64,000 nucleotides of DNA from Desmonostoc muscorum LEGE 12446 (GTDB taxonomy: Bacteria > Cyanobacteriota > Cyanobacteriia > Cyanobacteriales > Nostocaceae): assembly GCF_015207005.2 (NCBI RefSeq), contig NZ_JADEXS020000001.1:8579001-8643000 (forward strand), written 5' to 3'. Of this stretch, positions 9,085 to 18,290 are shown one piece after another; within the stretch, counting starts at the first letter, position 1, and each line of letters opens with the position of its first letter. The notes beneath the pieces were generated by a model, which worked only from the letters and a program-made list of their open reading frames with translations, made no database searches and was not told the origin of the DNA. The position numbers and the translations under genes are program-made.

Positions 9085-10386
9085 ATGAGTACACTTAACC
9101 GACGTAGGTTTTTGATTTACAGCTCTGCAACTATTGGTAGTAGCATATTTCTGAAAGCTTGTGTCAATAATTCTCCCAACACTATGAACAGCCCAGCAGC
9201 ATCTCCTGTGGCTGCTGCTAGTGGTGACACTATCAAAGTAGGTATTCTGCACTCCCTTAGTGGCACAATGGCTATTAGTGAAAAAAGTGTCGTCAATGCG
9301 GAGGAATTAGCTATTAAAGAGATTAATGCGGCTGGTGGTGTCTTAAATAAACAAGTTGAAGCCATTATTGAAGATGGTGCTTCCAATTGGGATATTTTTA
9401 GAGAAAAAGCTACAAAATTAATTGAACAAGATAAAGTAGCTGTCGTTTTTGGTTGTTGGACTTCAGCTAGCCGCAAAAATGTTAAACCAGCTTTTGAAAG
9501 TAAAGACCATATGCTGTGGTATCCCGTACAATATGAAGGTCAAGAGTGTTCTAAAAACATTTTTTATACAGGTGCAGTCCCAAATCAACAAATTGAACCT
9601 TCTGTTGATTGGTTGTTAAAAAATAAAGGCAAAGAATTCTTTTTAATCGGCTCAGATTATGTTTTCCCTCGGACTGCTAATAACATTATAAAAGGCCAAT
9701 TAGAAGCTCTAGGTGGAAAAACTCTTGGTGAGGATTACTTACCCTTAGGTAACACAGAAGTTACACCTATCATCACTAAAATTAAGCAAAATTTGCCCAA
9801 CGGTGGAATAATTTATAATACCTTGAATGGTGATAGCAATGTGGCTTTCTTCAAACAGTTGAAAGGTGCTGGATTAACACCAGATAAATATCCTTCTATG
9901 TCTGTAAGTATTGCCGAAGAAGAAGTTAAGGCAATTGGTGTTGAATATCTTAAAGGTCACTACGCTGCTTGGAATTACTTTCAAACAGTTGACACTCCTG
10001 CTAATAAAAAATTTGTGGAAGCTTTTAAACAAGAATATGGTGCAGACCGGGTAACAAATGACCCAATGGAAGCCGCATATGTTGCCGTTTATTTGTGGAA
10101 GCAAGCAGTAGAAAAAGCGGGCAGTCCCGACTTAGCTAAAGTGCGTGCTGCTGCCTATGGACAAACCATAGATGCACCTGAAGGAAAAGTGACAGTAAAT
10201 GCTAATCATCACATATCAAAAGTTGTGCGGATTGGTCAAGTCAGAGATGATGGTTTGTTTGATATTGTCTATGCTACACCTGCACCAGTTGAGCCAGTTC
10301 CTTGGAATCAGTTTGTGAAAGAGACTAAGGGATTTGCTTGTGATTGGTCAGACCCAGCTAAGGGTAGTAAGTACAAACAAGCATAA
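9085..10386 (+). CDS. urtA: Urea-type ABC transporter substrate-binding protein (UrtA-like, orphan)
   Basis: 433 residues. The N-terminus has a Tat-like RRRF motif and then a hydrophobic stretch ending at Cys in FLKACVNN, a lipoprotein/Tat export signal. The mature part follows the UrtA/amide-binding pattern: [52 protein letters not shown]. It should bind urea or a short amide in the periplasm and deliver it to a UrtBCDE permease. No permease or ATPase gene follows, so it must share a transporter encoded elsewhere or act as a sensor. GAAGGAAAA lies about 10 bases before the ATG. The family call is firm; the ligand is inferred. Confidence 0.9.
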   Translation: MSTLNRRRFLIYSSATIGSSIFLKACVNNSPNTMNSPAASPVAAASGDTIKVGILHSLSGTMAISEKSVVNAEELAIKEINAAGGVLNKQVEAIIEDGASNWDIFREKATKLIEQDKVAVVFGCWTSASRKNVKPAFESKDHMLWYPVQYEGQECSKNIFYTGAVPNQQIEPSVDWLLKNKGKEFFLIGSDYVFPRTANNIIKGQLEALGGKTLGEDYLPLGNTEVTPIITKIKQNLPNGGIIYNTLNGDSNVAFFKQLKGAGLTPDKYPSMSVSIAEEEVKAIGVEYLKGHYAAWNYFQTVDTPANKKFVEAFKQEYGADRVTNDPMEAAYVAVYLWKQAVEKAGSPDLAKVRAAAYGQTIDAPEGKVTVNANHHISKVVRIGQVRDDGLFDIVYATPAPVEPVPWNQFVKETKGFACDWSDPAKGSKYKQA

Positions 10387-10893
10387 TTAGTCAATAGCCC
10401 TGTTGTGTCACTATCAAGGTAGTATAAAGATGTACAAAGCCTAGAACGAAGACACAGAGCATGGTAGAGCCTCGTCCACCTAAAGAAACGACCACTTTTC
10501 AGTGACGGACGCAGCGAAACCTTCGCCTTCATCAACTGCTTTGGTTTCTACACCCGAAACCGAGTTTTCAACGGGAGCAACGCGATTTTGTGAGGTCGGA
10601 TCAAAAACCAGCGATGCCTTCGGCGGGCGCAGCCATCGCTAAAACTTACATTTCTGCATGAGGTGATTTTATTTGCAATTAACATACGTAATTGCATGAA
10701 AAATTATCTTGATGAGACATCTCAAAAAGATTGCTAGTAAGTTATTTGACGATTATTTTCAAATATATCTGCAATAAATCTTTAAAACTTGGTATCAATT
10801 ATGGCAGTAAATCAATTAAATGCCGAATTGAAGTATAAAATTTATCAGGCAGTTTGAGGTTTGATAAACGAATTAAAGATAGAATCAGAAAAA
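10387..10893. other. Intergenic region, no supported gene
   Basis: About 500 bases between urtA and a transposase scrap. It contains a palindromic repeat at 10611-10639 and short degenerate coding-like stretches that match nothing recognisable. Confidence 0.5.
10611..10639. repeat. Short dispersed GC-rich palindromic repeat
   Basis: This copy begins gcgatgccttcggcggg and ends gcagccatcgc. It is of the same family as the copy at 8853-8881 and lies in non-coding DNA. Confidence 0.6.
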
Positions 10894-11076
10894 TTATCCC
10901 AACTTTTTCGCATCCGACGAACGGAGGTGCAACATAATTTCTGCGTTATCTTGAAGCCAAAACTTACTATTACCTTTCATACGTAAATTAACAACTTGAC
11001 GAATCAAACTTTCAACAGCACCACTACCAAGAGGTAATTTTCGAGACGCGACTTCGTTATACTTTAAAACCCACAT
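10894..11076 (-). pseudogene. ISKra4-family transposase, C-terminal fragment
   Basis: The 60 codons contain LPLGSGAVESLIRQVVNLRM and FWLQDNAEIMLHLRS, the conserved C-terminal signature around the catalytic Glu in ISKra4-type transposases. The N-terminal 300 or so residues are missing: the frame runs straight into the terminal repeat of the IS4-type element at 11070, and the first codons (ATG TGG) are IS sequence. It is a dead remnant truncated by that element. Confidence 0.8.
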
Positions 11077-12871
11077 TCCGCACCCTAACTGTCACAAAGG
11101 GGTTATTACTGAGTATTGCCTCTAGAATGAGAGTAAAAGAATACTTTAATGTTTATGTAGGGAGATTATTGACCTAGCCTAAATAATATTTATATTCTCA
11201 ATAAGCAGCAATAATTATTTATGTTTTCTCGATAGATAAAAACTTATGATTGTTACGAAAATATTTGTATTTAGCTTATGAGATGTCGATTAAAAACCAT
11301 TATAATTTCTAACTATTAATTTTTATTAATAGTCTCTATCACAAATAAGTTTTCGATATAGTCTGATTACAATTTATAATAGTAGTGACAATTCTCTGGC
11401 AGAAAATTCAGAATATATTCTCTTTCTGAAGTCAAATTTGATATTGATATTTCATTATCAACTTTCACCAGAAATGTTGAATGCTGATACAAAACTTTAC
11501 ATAAATGGTTACAGTAACTCTAAAAAGCCTAAATTAGTCAACATAACATCATCTCCTCAAACCAATGAACATAACTGATTTTCTGACACATACAAGATTG
11601 TAAATAGCGGAATTTATCTAATAGCGTATGTCCCCATTGTTGTGGGATAGATAATATCTGTAAAATTAGATAAGCTATTAAACTAACGTAAATTTGTATA
11701 GTGATACCATTGACGTTCTTAGTAATTAATTTGTCAAGTTTTAAGTGCATCTTTAAAAACTTCCATAACAATTCAACTCCCCAACGTAATCGATAAATAT
11801 CCCTAATTTCATCATCACTAACGGCAGCCTCTCCATCAGCAGGTAAATTAGTTACTAGGCGAAACTCAGTTTTTGTTTCTAAATCACAAAAATTAATGAC
11901 TCTATAGGCTTGAGCATCATCAGATGCACCAACTTTGATTAATCCAGTCACATCGTCAAATTTTAGTTTCCAATTGTTTTTAATCCGCAAAACAAAGTAT
12001 TTATTTTCTTGTACCAATTCTTGGATAAACTTTAATCCCGCGAAGCCTCTATCCATTACCCCAACAGCATTTATTCGTAGACTAGACATCATCTTTGAAC
12101 CAAATTGATAATCATGATCATGTCCAAAGTTGATGAAGTTATCTGATGGACTTCCAGTAGCTAGATTGAGAGAACTGAAAAGTTTTACTTGATGGTGTCC
12201 TAATACCCATAACAATTTATTTGTGAGAGTAATAATTGTTGAATCTATTGGACAAATTGCATATCTATCGTGTAACTTTTTTTGAACTTTCTTCTGTACT
12301 AATTCATTTAATTTTTGGTAAATTTCTTGAAAAGGTTTTTGGCTTCGATGTAAGTTTGCTTTTGAGAAAGTAGAAATATCTACCTCAAATCCTGTGTTGT
12401 TTAATCTCTTAAACAAATCTCGCATACTTGTTAAGCTGTTATCCATAGCATAAGATAGCCAGCACTCAAAGAACAGACGACTGTTCAATACCGGATAATC
12501 GTTTTTTGGCAGTCCTCTCAAGATATCTTTGACAATCTTGGGAAATGAATTTATAATCACTATCAAATAGATATACTTTAATCTTCCGCCCAAAATTTAA
12601 CATATTTTGGGCTGTTTTTATCGGATTTTTCTTAACATTCAACACTTTTGTCATTTATACTATGTCTGCTGGTTAGATAATTGTGTATCAATAAGTATCA
12701 AAAAATATAAGTATTTCCGCGATCGCTCTTTGGAGAAAAACTTTTTGGTTTACTACTAATTATTCTTATTAAGTTTTAAAATACTACTCCTCGTTATAGT
12801 TCATAAGTACTATTTAGTGAAAATTAGTTAAGTACTAATGAACTTGTGACAGTTAGGGTGCGGAATGTGGG
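11070..12871 (-). mobile_element. IS4-type insertion sequence, about 1.8 kb, with 28-bp inverted repeats
   Basis: Terminal repeats of 28 bases (starting cccacattccgcaccctaac) occupy 11070-11097 and, inverted and identical, 12844-12871. Between them is one transposase with about 440 non-coding bases on its 3' side and 250 on its 5' side. The flanks differ (an ISKra4 scrap on one side, a symporter gene on the other) and I see no target duplication, so DNA beside the element was probably deleted or recombined. Confidence 0.88.
11538..12593 (-). CDS. IS4-family transposase
   Basis: An ORF of 351 codons. The IS4 hallmark Y-x2-R-x3-E-x6-K is visible as YRLRWGVELLWKFLK near the C-terminus. The first catalytic Asp is in CPIDSTIITL and the second in GVMDRGFAG. 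There is no ATG near the start of homology; candidates are TTG at 12593, TTG at 12566 or GTG at 12560, the last just before INSFPKIVKDILRG, where homology to the family appears to begin. The enzyme would move the surrounding 1.8-kb element. The ORF is otherwise intact. Confidence 0.88.
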   Translation of the reverse strand: MGGRLKYIYLIVIINSFPKIVKDILRGLPKNDYPVLNSRLFFECWLSYAMDNSLTSMRDLFKRLNNTGFEVDISTFSKANLHRSQKPFQEIYQKLNELVQKKVQKKLHDRYAICPIDSTIITLTNKLLWVLGHHQVKLFSSLNLATGSPSDNFINFGHDHDYQFGSKMMSSLRINAVGVMDRGFAGLKFIQELVQENKYFVLRIKNNWKLKFDDVTGLIKVGASDDAQAYRVINFCDLETKTEFRLVTNLPADGEAAVSDDEIRDIYRLRWGVELLWKFLKMHLKLDKLITKNVNGITIQIYVSLIAYLILQILSIPQQWGHTLLDKFRYLQSCMCQKISYVHWFEEMMLC

Positions 12872-13408
12872 ATAAAAGTCAAGGGTTTAGCAATATGTTG
12901 GGTAAATGTAGGCGCGAACTTTTGCATCAAAATACCGAAACTGACAGGTAATAACTGCACCATAATGACTTGCCGGGCAACTTCTAAAATTGCCACCTTT
13001 TGTGAAATACTCGCAAATAAGGTGGCGAAAATCGCCAAAGTGATGGGAGTAACAAAAACCGCAAGTATTGCCAGAGTTAGCTGAAGACTCGCTGAGTAGT
13101 GGAAGCTGCCTCCAAGCCTGTTGCATTAGCTCTGCTCGCCGTAGGCATCGCTTCGTAGTCAGAGGCGCACCTGGAGAAGCTGCCAACAAGGCCAATCCTA
13201 TCATTACTTCCGGTGGTAAGTTCAACAGTTTCAGCAGTAGAATAACCACCAGAGGCACTAGCACAACAACGGCTAGAAGCGCACGGAATACTAAGGCAGG
13301 TTTTCGCCAGAAGGAGAGCATCTTTTTAAAAGAGAGGTTGCACCCTATGGCTAACATTAGAGAAAAAATAGTGACTTTAACGAGTATCAGTAGTAAGGGA
13401 TGGTGCAT
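12872..13408 (-). pseudogene. Bile acid:Na+ symporter family (BASS) gene, frameshifted and truncated
   Basis: The N-terminal part (from an ATG at 13408) reads HHPLLLILVKVTIFSLMLA, VLVPLVVILLLKLLNLPPEV and LLAASPGAPLTTKR, the repeated-helix pattern of BASS-type transporters. At about 13128-13152 a GC-rich palindromic repeat is inserted and the frame shifts. The continuation (SASLQLTLAILAVFVTPITL, then QKVAILEVARQVIMVQLLPV) is in another frame and ends inside the IS4-type terminal repeat at 12871. The last third is therefore missing. The transported solute cannot be told. Confidence 0.75.
13128..13152. repeat. Short GC-rich palindromic repeat inserted in the symporter gene
   Basis: Reads agctctgctcgccgtagg then catcgct. 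It is related to the copies at 8853 and 19774 and marks the point where the symporter reading frame shifts. Confidence 0.55.
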
Positions 13409-13878
13409 GGTTTTCAAATGACTGATCCTGGATGGTGAAAAATCACTACAAGATTCCGAAATTGCGCTAAAGCAGGACAACAATCAGCCAGGAAACTAAC
13501 AGATTCTAGTAATTAAATTTATTCCTAATGAATGTTCATATCCGGTTACTTCCTATAATGTATGGGCAGGTGAATAATGAATATTTGTCTATTTAATCTG
13601 ATGACTGTTGAACAATTCTTGAAGTTACTTCTTGAAGTGACTCAATAGACATAGAAATTTATCTATCAAACTGTACTCATAGCCGATTTATAAACAGAAA
13701 TAAATTACTCTGCATCCTCCTAAAGAAATTGGATTATCGTGTTGAAACTACTGCCTTATTAAGGCGATAGAGTGATTTGTATCTACCGAAAAGTATAGAT
13801 CCGTTGGTAATGTGATCAAACTGTTGGAATACTGTAATAATAGAAGCCGGGGTTAAATAAGTGATTTAGGTCTGTCCT
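13409..13878. other. Intergenic region, no supported gene
   Basis: About 470 AT-rich bases between the symporter remnant and the IS1 remnant. I see no coding pattern, RNA gene or strong inverted repeat. Confidence 0.5.
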
Positions 13879-14281
13879 ATGACCGTCCCGCTTCCTGATC
13901 TGGAAGGGATTGAAGAGTCCGAACTAGATGAAATGTGGAGTTACGTAGGTGCTATCTACCGCCTGATAGGAAAGGTTTTAGCTTACGCATTTGGACAGTG
14001 TGCAAGACGAAGTATTTCTAAAGTTAAAAAATTGATTAGAGCCATTTGGTGTTAAGAAATACTGTACAGATGGTTGGGGGGCTTATGAACAGCATTTACC
14101 TGCGGAAAAACATGAGATTGGCAAGAGAAAGACTCAAAGAATTGAACATAAACATCTAAATTTAAGAACTCGGCTTAAGCGACTAGCTAGAAAGACAATT
14201 TGCTTTTCTAAAACTGAGGAAATGCATGACTTGGTTATTGGGTTCTTTATCAATCGCTACAAGTTTGGCTTAAACATCTAA
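13879..14281 (+). pseudogene. IS1-family transposase remnant with a frameshift
   Basis: Two frames together give IS1-type coding sequence. 13879-14055 contains ESELDEMWSYVG, the first catalytic Asp region. 14057-14281 contains YCTDGWGAYEQHLPAEKHEIG, RIEHKHLNLRTRLKRLARKT and CFSKTEEMHDLVIGFFINRY, the second Asp and catalytic Glu regions. The middle of the enzyme is degraded, the two parts are out of frame, and the upstream zinc-finger ORF is absent. It lies directly upstream of the high-GC DyP cassette and may mark its boundary. Confidence 0.8.
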
Positions 14282-14320
14282 CAACAGTTTAATAACACCA
14301 CCCAAGAAAGGAAGATTGAT

Positions 14321-14872
14321 ATGCAGAACGATTGGACGAAACCCGCCGCTATGGCGATCCCAAAGGGAGGAGTCTTCGCACAAGAACAGGGAAGATACGG
14401 ACCGATTTTTCCTAAGACTCCCGCGTGCTACGGCTTCACGATCATCGCAAAAATCAAGCCCGGCAGGGAGGAGACCATCCGCGAATATGGGAAGACGATC
14501 GAGAAGACCATCGCCGATTTGCCGGACGGTCTGGCTGTGCTCAAGCTGCATTACCTGCGCTGGGTGCTGTTTGACATCGCCGAGGACACATACTTCATGT
14601 ACCAGGGCATCTTCGACACAGACTTCGACAAATACACCGAGGACGCCGTCGCACTCTTTTCACAGTACGGTATCAATACTGTTTTCGAGAATCTTGAGGA
14701 ATTTCCCGAGGACTGGAAGACGAACACACCGGCGTTCATCCAATTCGTCCGCGAGCACCAGTGTCCAAGCTTCCTCGAATACGGCGAGTATCCCTACGTA
14801 AGTTCCGACGAAATCAAGAAAGCCCTCAAACTCAAGGCGGCGTTCTCCGACATGCTTGACCAGATGCAGTAA
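14321..14872 (+). CDS. Uncharacterised protein, first gene of the DyP cassette
   Basis: A 183-residue soluble protein of unknown family with no signal peptide. The middle (ACYGFTIIAKIKPGREETIR ... LHYLRWVLFD ... DTYFMYQGIFDTDFDKYTED) alternates strands and helices like a ferredoxin-like alpha+beta barrel of the antibiotic-monooxygenase/EthD type; this is inference from pattern only. The ATG follows GAAAGGAAGATTGAT, a good ribosome site. GC content is clearly above that of the flanking DNA and is shared with the next two genes. The DyP gene starts 19 bases after its stop, so they are cotranscribed. A role in heme or peroxide chemistry beside DyP is plausible but unproven. Confidence 0.7.
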   Translation: MQNDWTKPAAMAIPKGGVFAQEQGRYGPIFPKTPACYGFTIIAKIKPGREETIREYGKTIEKTIADLPDGLAVLKLHYLRWVLFDIAEDTYFMYQGIFDTDFDKYTEDAVALFSQYGINTVFENLEEFPEDWKTNTPAFIQFVREHQCPSFLEYGEYPYVSSDEIKKALKLKAAFSDMLDQMQ

Positions 14873-14891
14873 TTCATCAGGAGGACTTGAT

Positions 14892-16217
14892 ATGCTTGAG
14901 TTCGATGACATTCAGCACATTCTGTTGACTCGTGTGCCTGCGCTCACCGGACGGTATGAATTTCTATCGTTCCGGAACCCTGCTGGTGGACGAGCATGGC
15001 TAGCTGCCATTCTTGAAAAGGTACAGTCGTCTGCGGAGGTTCGTGCTTCGGTCGAACAGGACAACCGATGGGTGAGCGTGGCCTTCACCTGGAACGGCCT
15101 GCGGGCGCTGGGTATGGATGAGGCATCACTGGCCACGTTTCCTGAGGAGTTTAAGCAGGGCATGGTGGCCCGCGCGGAGATCCTCGGCGACACCGGCACG
15201 AATCATCCTGACAATTGGGTGGGAGGTGTGGCTAGTCCGGATCTCCATGCAATTGTGATTCTCTTTGCCCGCGATAACGCAGAGCGCGATCGCTGCAAGG
15301 CGCAGCACCAGCGACTTGTCGCGCAGTGCGAGGGCGTGGAAGTGATCTCGGCATTGGATCTGGAGGCAACGCCGCCTTTCAACTATGCACACGACCACTT
15401 CGGCTACCGCGATCGGCTCTCGCAGCCAGTCATCGAAGGATCGGGCGAAGAGCCGACGCCCGGTTCCGGTGCGCCGCTGAAGGCGGGCGAGTTCATCCTG
15501 GGCTACCCGGACGAATACGGTCCCCCTGCCAATCTGCCGCAACCCGAGATCCTCTCCCGAAACGGTAGCTACATGGCTTATCGACGCCTACAGGAGCATA
15601 TCATCGAGTTTCGTGACTTCCTGCGCCAGCACGGTCAGACGCCGGAAGAGCAGGAACTTGTGGCGGCGAAATTGATGGGTCGTTGGCGCAGCGGCGCACC
15701 GCTGGTGCTGTCCCCAGACAAGGACGATCCAGCACTCGCCGTGGATATGCAGCGCAACAACGACTTCAACTATGCGACTATGGACCCGCATGGCTATGCC
15801 GTACCCCTCGGCTCCCATATCCGTCGTCTGAATCCTCGTGATACAGGGGCGAACATGAACCGGCGGCGGATGATCCGTCGTGGGGCAACCTACGGGCCGC
15901 CACTCCCGGAGGATGCGCCGGAAGACGGGATAGAGCGTGGCATTGCTGCCTTCGTGATCTGCGCGAGCCTGATTCGTCAGTTCGAGTTCGCGCAGAACGT
16001 GTGGGTGAATGACAAGAACTTCCACGAACTCGGCAACGAGCGCGATCCGATTATCGGCACGCAGGACGGCACCCTTGACTTCAAGATCCCGAAGCGGCCA
16101 ATCCGGAAAACCATCAAGGGCATTCCGGCATTCACCACGGTTCGGGGCGGGGCTTACTTCTTTCTGCCCGGACTGAAGGCGCTTCGGTACTTGGCGTCAC
16201 TGAGCACTGGCAGGTAA
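14892..16217 (+). CDS. DyP-type heme peroxidase
   Basis: I take the ATG at 14892, preceded by AGGAGGACTTGAT, giving 441 residues. The DyP hallmark GxxDG-like motif appears as FGYRDRLSQP (residues about 170-179) with the catalytic Asp. The proximal heme His is in GSHIRRLNPRD (about 307-317), and the distal Arg region is RRRMIRRGATYG. The C-terminus (IIGTQDGTLDF, TTVRGGAYFFLPGL) is also DyP-like. The enzyme would use hydrogen peroxide to oxidise dyes or other aromatic substrates. There is no export signal. It is the middle gene of a high-GC cassette with two unknown partners, and contains a HIP1 site (near 15286), so the donor was probably also a cyanobacterium. Confidence 0.88.
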   Translation: MLEFDDIQHILLTRVPALTGRYEFLSFRNPAGGRAWLAAILEKVQSSAEVRASVEQDNRWVSVAFTWNGLRALGMDEASLATFPEEFKQGMVARAEILGDTGTNHPDNWVGGVASPDLHAIVILFARDNAERDRCKAQHQRLVAQCEGVEVISALDLEATPPFNYAHDHFGYRDRLSQPVIEGSGEEPTPGSGAPLKAGEFILGYPDEYGPPANLPQPEILSRNGSYMAYRRLQEHIIEFRDFLRQHGQTPEEQELVAAKLMGRWRSGAPLVLSPDKDDPALAVDMQRNNDFNYATMDPHGYAVPLGSHIRRLNPRDTGANMNRRRMIRRGATYGPPLPEDAPEDGIERGIAAFVICASLIRQFEFAQNVWVNDKNFHELGNERDPIIGTQDGTLDFKIPKRPIRKTIKGIPAFTTVRGGAYFFLPGLKALRYLASLSTGR

Positions 16218-16243
16218 CTTTAGAATCCGATCAAATAAAAGGA

Positions 16244-17287
16244 ATGGTGGTGAAAATGAGCAAGCTCAATCGAGTTGGGCGAACGTACAACCAGAACCAT
16301 GTGCCGCGACCGTACACGCCGGACAAACGTCGGTTCAGCATTTACTGGACGTGGAGTTATCCTTGGGAAGCCAACCGAGATCTGACCGAATTGGATAACC
16401 GTTTTTCGACTATGACCGAAGTCCGTCGGGTCGGCTGGCCGAACTTTGAGGGATCTGAGTGGGATAAGATGAATTTCTTGCAGGGCATCGCTGGTACTCT
16501 GGAGCTATTCCACCGATCAACCATCGATTTTCAGCAAATCGTGGGCGAGATTACTGGGCAGTCGGTCGCCGTTTACCAACGCATTGACCAGGCAGGGTAC
16601 AAACTCCTGATTGATGAAAGAATTCTGGCAGACACGGATACATTGATGGTGTTCGGTCTGGATCATCTCCTATCCGAGCAAGAAGCCGAAAAGGGAGAAA
16701 TCGACGCGATCCGCGAGTGGCTGAACCGAGAAGGTACGTGCCTGCTCCTTGCGCCGCACCATGACGTGGGTTTCACGAGCGACATGCAGCAGCGCCAGAT
16801 GGAGTATAAGCATCACGGCGACGAACTCGTGCCGCGCCAGCAGCGCTTCGGTCAGTACACGCGATCGCTGATGAAAGAACTCGAAGTGCCCGTACTTAAT
16901 CAGTTTGGACTCCGGCCTGCTGTCGTACAAGGAAGCAACCAGATCGCACCCCTGACCGTTAACAAGGATCTCGACAAACTGGGTTTGCTGAATGGAGTGA
17001 CCACGTTCAACTTCCATCTGCATCTGCCCCACTACGCGCTGACGACAGAGGACACGAAGTCCATTCATGTTCTGGCGACGCAGCCGATCGATCTTTCCCG
17101 ACCGCATCCGTTCACGGCGGAGGGAAATCGGGAATTCAATACGTGCATCTGGGTACCGCCGAACGGTAACCGTGGCGGCGATATTTTGCTTGCCGACTCG
17201 ACCATCTTCACCACACTATTCGGCGGCATTACGGAGAGTCTAGGACACTTTTGGCGGAACATGGCGAAACTGCGAGTCGATATCTAG
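16244..17287 (+). CDS. Uncharacterised protein, third gene of the DyP cassette
   Basis: A 347-residue soluble protein that I do not recognise; a second ATG at 16256 is an equally good start. AAAAGGAATGG precedes it. Residues about 130-180 (LADTDTLMVFGLDHLLSEQE ... IREWLNREGTCLLLAPHHD) look like a flavodoxin or class I glutamine-amidotransferase-like alpha/beta segment, with several conserved-looking His residues (APHHD, HLHLPHY). The end (GGDILLADSTIFTTLFGGIT) fits the same fold. It starts 26 bases after the DyP stop and shares its high GC, so it is part of one transcript. Function is unknown. Confidence 0.7.
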   Translation: MVVKMSKLNRVGRTYNQNHVPRPYTPDKRRFSIYWTWSYPWEANRDLTELDNRFSTMTEVRRVGWPNFEGSEWDKMNFLQGIAGTLELFHRSTIDFQQIVGEITGQSVAVYQRIDQAGYKLLIDERILADTDTLMVFGLDHLLSEQEAEKGEIDAIREWLNREGTCLLLAPHHDVGFTSDMQQRQMEYKHHGDELVPRQQRFGQYTRSLMKELEVPVLNQFGLRPAVVQGSNQIAPLTVNKDLDKLGLLNGVTTFNFHLHLPHYALTTEDTKSIHVLATQPIDLSRPHPFTAEGNREFNTCIWVPPNGNRGGDILLADSTIFTTLFGGITESLGHFWRNMAKLRVDI

Positions 17288-17570
17288 GTGGCATAGAGCC
17301 AAGATAAGTGATACTAGTATTTCTTGCACTACGTGTCTCGAAATACATATTTTTATTTTCCATAACGAAATAGGGGGCTTGTACCTTTTTATTTCTGGTC
17401 ATGGGCGCAAAATAAACAGCGATCGCAGTCTGGAATTTTCATAGTACCAGTGTACTGCTTTGAAGCAAGCGATCGCCCAAGAGGTGCAGCTTTTACGGGA
17501 GCATCCCAAATGTGCAAAAATAAAGAAAGAAACATTATTCGCGATGAAACCTCGTGAATAATATAGGGAC
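17288..17570. other. Intergenic region after the DyP cassette
   Basis: No gene is supported. It returns to low GC and includes HIP1 sites and, at about 17536-17560, an imperfect hairpin (attattcgcgatgaaacctc...) similar to those flanking the ISKra4 element at 18237 and 19436. Confidence 0.5.
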
Positions 17571-18219
17571 TCAATCTTGTGGGTCTTCCGACTCTTGCTC
17601 AGACCCAGAACTAATATCTAGAAGGCAATCATCAAGAGTATCAATTATTCTCTGTACCTCTTCCCAAACAGAACGTCTAAAAACAGACATAACAGCATCA
17701 ATATGTTCAGTAGTACCAGCTTTGCCTAAATGCTTGTATTTACTCAGTTTTGAGGGTGTCGCTTGAGGTAAGCAAGGAGTAGAAGCTTGTAATTTATAGT
17801 ACCAATACTTCTTCAGATTTTGGCGGACTTGGTAACGCGCTACCCAAGCTCCTTGTGGAGCAAGCGCCCCCTGCTTTAATATAATATAGGACTCATCTTT
17901 GATTTCTGAAATACACGTAGGGGAGCCAGCCGTGTGGGCGGGTTTCCCGACTTGAGCGGACTGGCGTTGCGTTAGCCTTTGGCGTAACGCACCAGTTAAC
18001 GATTTAGGTGCGTTAGGCTACGCCATAACACAACGCCAGTTGCTACAACGGAGGGAACCTCCGCAACGCACTGGCTCCCCTACAGATACTTAGATTTTTT
18101 CAGAAATCAAATCGGATTCCTATAGCTTGTTGTTTTTCTAAAACTGTAATCGCTTTCTTAATCCGCTCAAATCGAGCGATTTTGTCAAGTTCCACATCGT
18201 TGGCTCTTGGTTTTGGCAT
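17571..18219 (-). pseudogene. Small uncharacterised gene split by a MITE insertion
   Basis: On the minus strand the N-terminal part starts at 18219 (MPKPRANDVELDKIARFERI, then KKAITVLEKQQAI) and runs into a foldback element. The C-terminal part resumes beyond it (LKQGALAPQGAWVARYQVRQ, NLKKYWYYKLQAS, SKYKHLGKAGTTEHIDAVMS) and stops at 17571-17573. Deleting exactly the stretch from atagga to tcctat (17886-18123) restores one frame of about 136 residues. The KYWYYKL ... KYKHLGKAG pattern recurs in small cyanobacterial accessory proteins of unknown function. As it stands the gene is broken. Confidence 0.65.
17886..18123. mobile_element. MITE-like foldback element, about 238 bp
   Basis: The left end (ataggactcatctttgattt, then ctgaaatac...gtaggggagccag) is mirrored by the right end (ctggctcccctac ... 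cagaaatcaaatcggattcc, tat). Inner arms also pair (ggcgttgcgttagcctttgg against the inverse near 18010-18045). It has no ORF and splits the small minus-strand gene. Related ends occur at 48168-48287. Confidence 0.7.
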
Positions 18220-18290
18220 ACACAGGCACACAAAACTATTCGCGATTATAACTCGCGAAGTACAAGAGTCAGAGAGTTTGTGCGATTTAT

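Noticed and set aside
12466..12654. 62-codon ORF with an ATG overlapping the IS4 transposase start
   Set aside because: It overlaps the transposase in another frame and has no transposase-like motifs. It could supply a start by frameshifting, but nothing such as a slippery tract supports that.
14316..14801. 161-codon plus-strand ORF rich in Ser, Arg and Thr
   Set aside because: It overlaps the first DyP-cassette gene in another frame, has shadow-type composition and lacks a ribosome site.
15126..16025. Long minus-strand ORFs opposite the DyP gene
   Set aside because: High GC makes long antisense ORFs likely; they have no recognisable motif.
17389..17574. 61-codon minus-strand ORF downstream of the DyP cassette
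   Set aside because: It starts at the stop of the split gene, covers repeat-like hairpins and shows no protein features.
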